Source: CAZIOI01 sp964540855
GTDB taxonomy: Bacteria; Patescibacteriota; UBA1384; DTJR01
Direction of reading: 5' to 3'
Length of the DNA: 5,890 bases
Assembly (NCBI GenBank): GCA_964540855.1
Contig: CAZIOI010000035.1
Coordinates: 1-5,890, forward strand
Shown: positions 4,929-5,890 of the stretch, piece after piece
How the letters are laid out: every line of letters starts with the position of its first letter
How positions within the stretch are numbered: position 1 is the stretch's first letter
The notes under the pieces: model-generated
The model's input: the letters and a program-made list of their open reading frames with translations, nothing else
What the model was told of the DNA's origin: nothing
Database searches by the model: none
Position numbers and translations under genes: made by a program

Positions 4929-5687
4929 ATGGAGGCGTTTCAAGCGCCTTGGCTCGGGAAATACGAGAGAAAGCTCCGGCTTAACTGGCCGGTGGAGTAT
5001 CTCGTCGCCCCCGAGCAACGTACTTGCCGGATCGCCAGCGATCCAGCGGCGAAGACCCACGAGGTCTTTGCCCCGTCGCTGGAGTCCGTCAAGCCTGGCG
5101 ACGTCCATTTCGTGGACGCCGTCCACGAGCTCTGCCACGCGGCACTGGCTGAGCGAGTGGACGTGTCGTTCGCGACGCTGTACTTCTCGAAGAAGTACAG
5201 TGTGCTGACCGGTGAGGCGCAGGAAGAGTTCTGCGCCAAGGCTCGGATGTTGTACTGGGCATGGGCCCATGTTGACATCTGGGTCGACGATCTAATGACG
5301 CGCGAGCTGCCGGACGTAGCTCGCGCCGAGCGGGAGAGTTTTGCGGTGTCTGTGTTAACTATCGCTCAATCCAACCCGCGCGCCCTCGGTACGCTCGAGG
5401 GCATAGTAGCTCTTGCCATCTCCATGGCCGGAGATAGGCGCAGAGGGCGACAATCTTCTGTGCCGCCTGTAGTTAAGGTGGCGCTGGACTCTCCAGCGAC
5501 AGAGTTGCTGGGGCTGCTCGGGGGGATGTACGCTGATCTCCCGCGGCTGAAGTTTAGTCGCGACGAGGACTTGGCAATCCTCGAGCAGTCGGTCCAGCAG
5601 ATGATCGAGGCGCTAGACCTTCCGATCATCGCTCGATTTGTTTGCGAGCAAGATCGGATGGTCTGGGAGTTGGATCTCGATGAATGA
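4929..5687 (+). CDS. Putative HExxH zinc metallopeptidase-like protein (252 aa)
   Basis: The segment AVHELCHAALAERV carries HELCH at residues 66-70, the zincin HExxH signature: H66 and H70 would bind zinc and E67 would activate water. E96, E99 or E100 in GEAQEEFCAKARML lies 26-30 residues further on and could be the third ligand. That spacing and the E-x-A-x-x-F-x-A pattern recall the ImmA/IrrE (DUF955) group, but I cannot assign the family firmly. Residues 1-60 look like a small mixed domain; about 105-252 are helical, including DIWVDDLM and a C-terminal stretch ending WELDLDE. No signal peptide or membrane helix is seen, so it is probably cytoplasmic. The start is fixed by an exact Shine-Dalgarno. 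Its end overlaps the next ORF by eight bases. Base composition is far richer in G and C than in the genes to the left. It could be a domesticated or non-peptidase zincin; activity is inferred from the motif alone. Confidence 0.75.
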   Translation: MEAFQAPWLGKYERKLRLNWPVEYLVAPEQRTCRIASDPAAKTHEVFAPSLESVKPGDVHFVDAVHELCHAALAERVDVSFATLYFSKKYSVLTGEAQEEFCAKARMLYWAWAHVDIWVDDLMTRELPDVARAERESFAVSVLTIAQSNPRALGTLEGIVALAISMAGDRRRGRQSSVPPVVKVALDSPATELLGLLGGMYADLPRLKFSRDEDLAILEQSVQQMIEALDLPIIARFVCEQDRMVWELDLDE

Positions 5688-5859
5688 GAACCGGCTACCC
5701 GAGCGTCCCTCAACTGAGTGTTGCCACTCGGTCGAGCCTGACGGGGATATGGAGTTTGCTGCCACCGTCAACGAGATGGTGGCGGCAAACGACGCGGAGG
5801 GTCTACGGCGACTCATCGCCAGCCTCCGCCCCGATACAAATGAACTACCGCCAGCCTGA
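5680..5859 (+). CDS. Small acidic ORF coupled to the zincin gene (59 aa)
   Basis: The ATG at 5680 lies in the overlap ATGAATGA, where the zincin stop is at 5685-5687, so translation is probably coupled. A GGGAG (5665-5669) sits about ten bases upstream as a possible ribosome site. I choose this start over one at 5638 because it is at the overlap and avoids a 42-base extension inside the zincin gene. The product is soluble, with a Pro/Cys-containing start and a likely helix in the middle (FAATVNEMVAANDAEGLRRL), and no known motif. It may be a partner or regulator of the zincin. Being short and without homology evidence, it remains a probable rather than certain gene. Confidence 0.55.
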   Translation: MNENRLPERPSTECCHSVEPDGDMEFAATVNEMVAANDAEGLRRLIASLRPDTNELPPA

Positions 5860-5871
5860 GGGCAGGCGGTA
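5846..5871 (+). terminator. Terminator-like hairpin at the end of the zincin operon
   Basis: TACCGCC (5846-5852) pairs with GGCGGTA (5865-5871), and after an A/A mismatch GCC (5854-5856) pairs with GGC (5861-5863) around TGAG. The stop codon of the small ORF (5857-5859) lies in the loop. The tail tctatctt is only moderately U-rich. It fits an intrinsic terminator closing the two-gene unit. Confidence 0.5.
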
Positions 5872-5890
5872 TCTATCTTGCCGGCAGTAA

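Noticed and set aside
4785..5278. Minus-strand ORFs opposite the zincin gene (4785-5270 and 4940-5278)
   Set aside because: They lie antisense to a gene with an exact Shine-Dalgarno and a recognisable HExxH motif, and have no promoter, ribosome site or recognisable domain.

Overview
The window looks like ordinary bacterial chromosome or mobile DNA: standard stop codons, sigma70-type -35/-10 promoters and one textbook Shine-Dalgarno. A TrmB-family regulator, a very long helical protein with a GNAT tail, and starts that look leaderless would fit a Candidate Phyla Radiation (Patescibacteria) genome. That assignment is inference only, because no marker gene is present.

Layout, left to right. (1) Positions 1-130 are a short intergenic edge with a possible promoter that would give a leaderless mRNA. 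(2) 131-2935 (+) encodes a 934-residue, mostly helical cytoplasmic protein whose C-terminal part looks like a GNAT acyltransferase. (3) 2948-3742 (-) encodes a TrmB-like transcriptional regulator, convergent with the first gene. Its promoter is near-consensus and carries a 9-bp-arm inverted repeat exactly in the spacer, which suggests autorepression. (4) 3743-3905 is a very AT-rich divergent control region. (5) A strong promoter (TTGACA, 17 bp, TATTAT; 3906-3934) faces right into about 720-900 nt without a credible protein gene but packed with RNA helices. I read this as a large structured non-coding RNA, or a very long structured leader, of a class I cannot name. (6) 4662-4928 holds a possible terminator and the leader of the next operon. 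(7) 4929-5687 (+) encodes a 252-residue protein with an HELCH (HExxH) zinc-peptidase signature, and a 59-residue ORF overlaps its end by 8 bases. A terminator-like hairpin closes the unit.

How the parts may work together. The regulator and the RNA are transcribed divergently from one short control region, so the regulator is the obvious candidate to control the RNA. The RNA points at the zincin operon, so readthrough or folding could control that operon. DNA left of the RNA is moderately AT-rich, while the zincin operon is clearly GC-rich, so the RNA sits at a compositional boundary. The structured RNA at about 3940-4661 is the best candidate for something undescribed. No Rfam or covariance search could be run.
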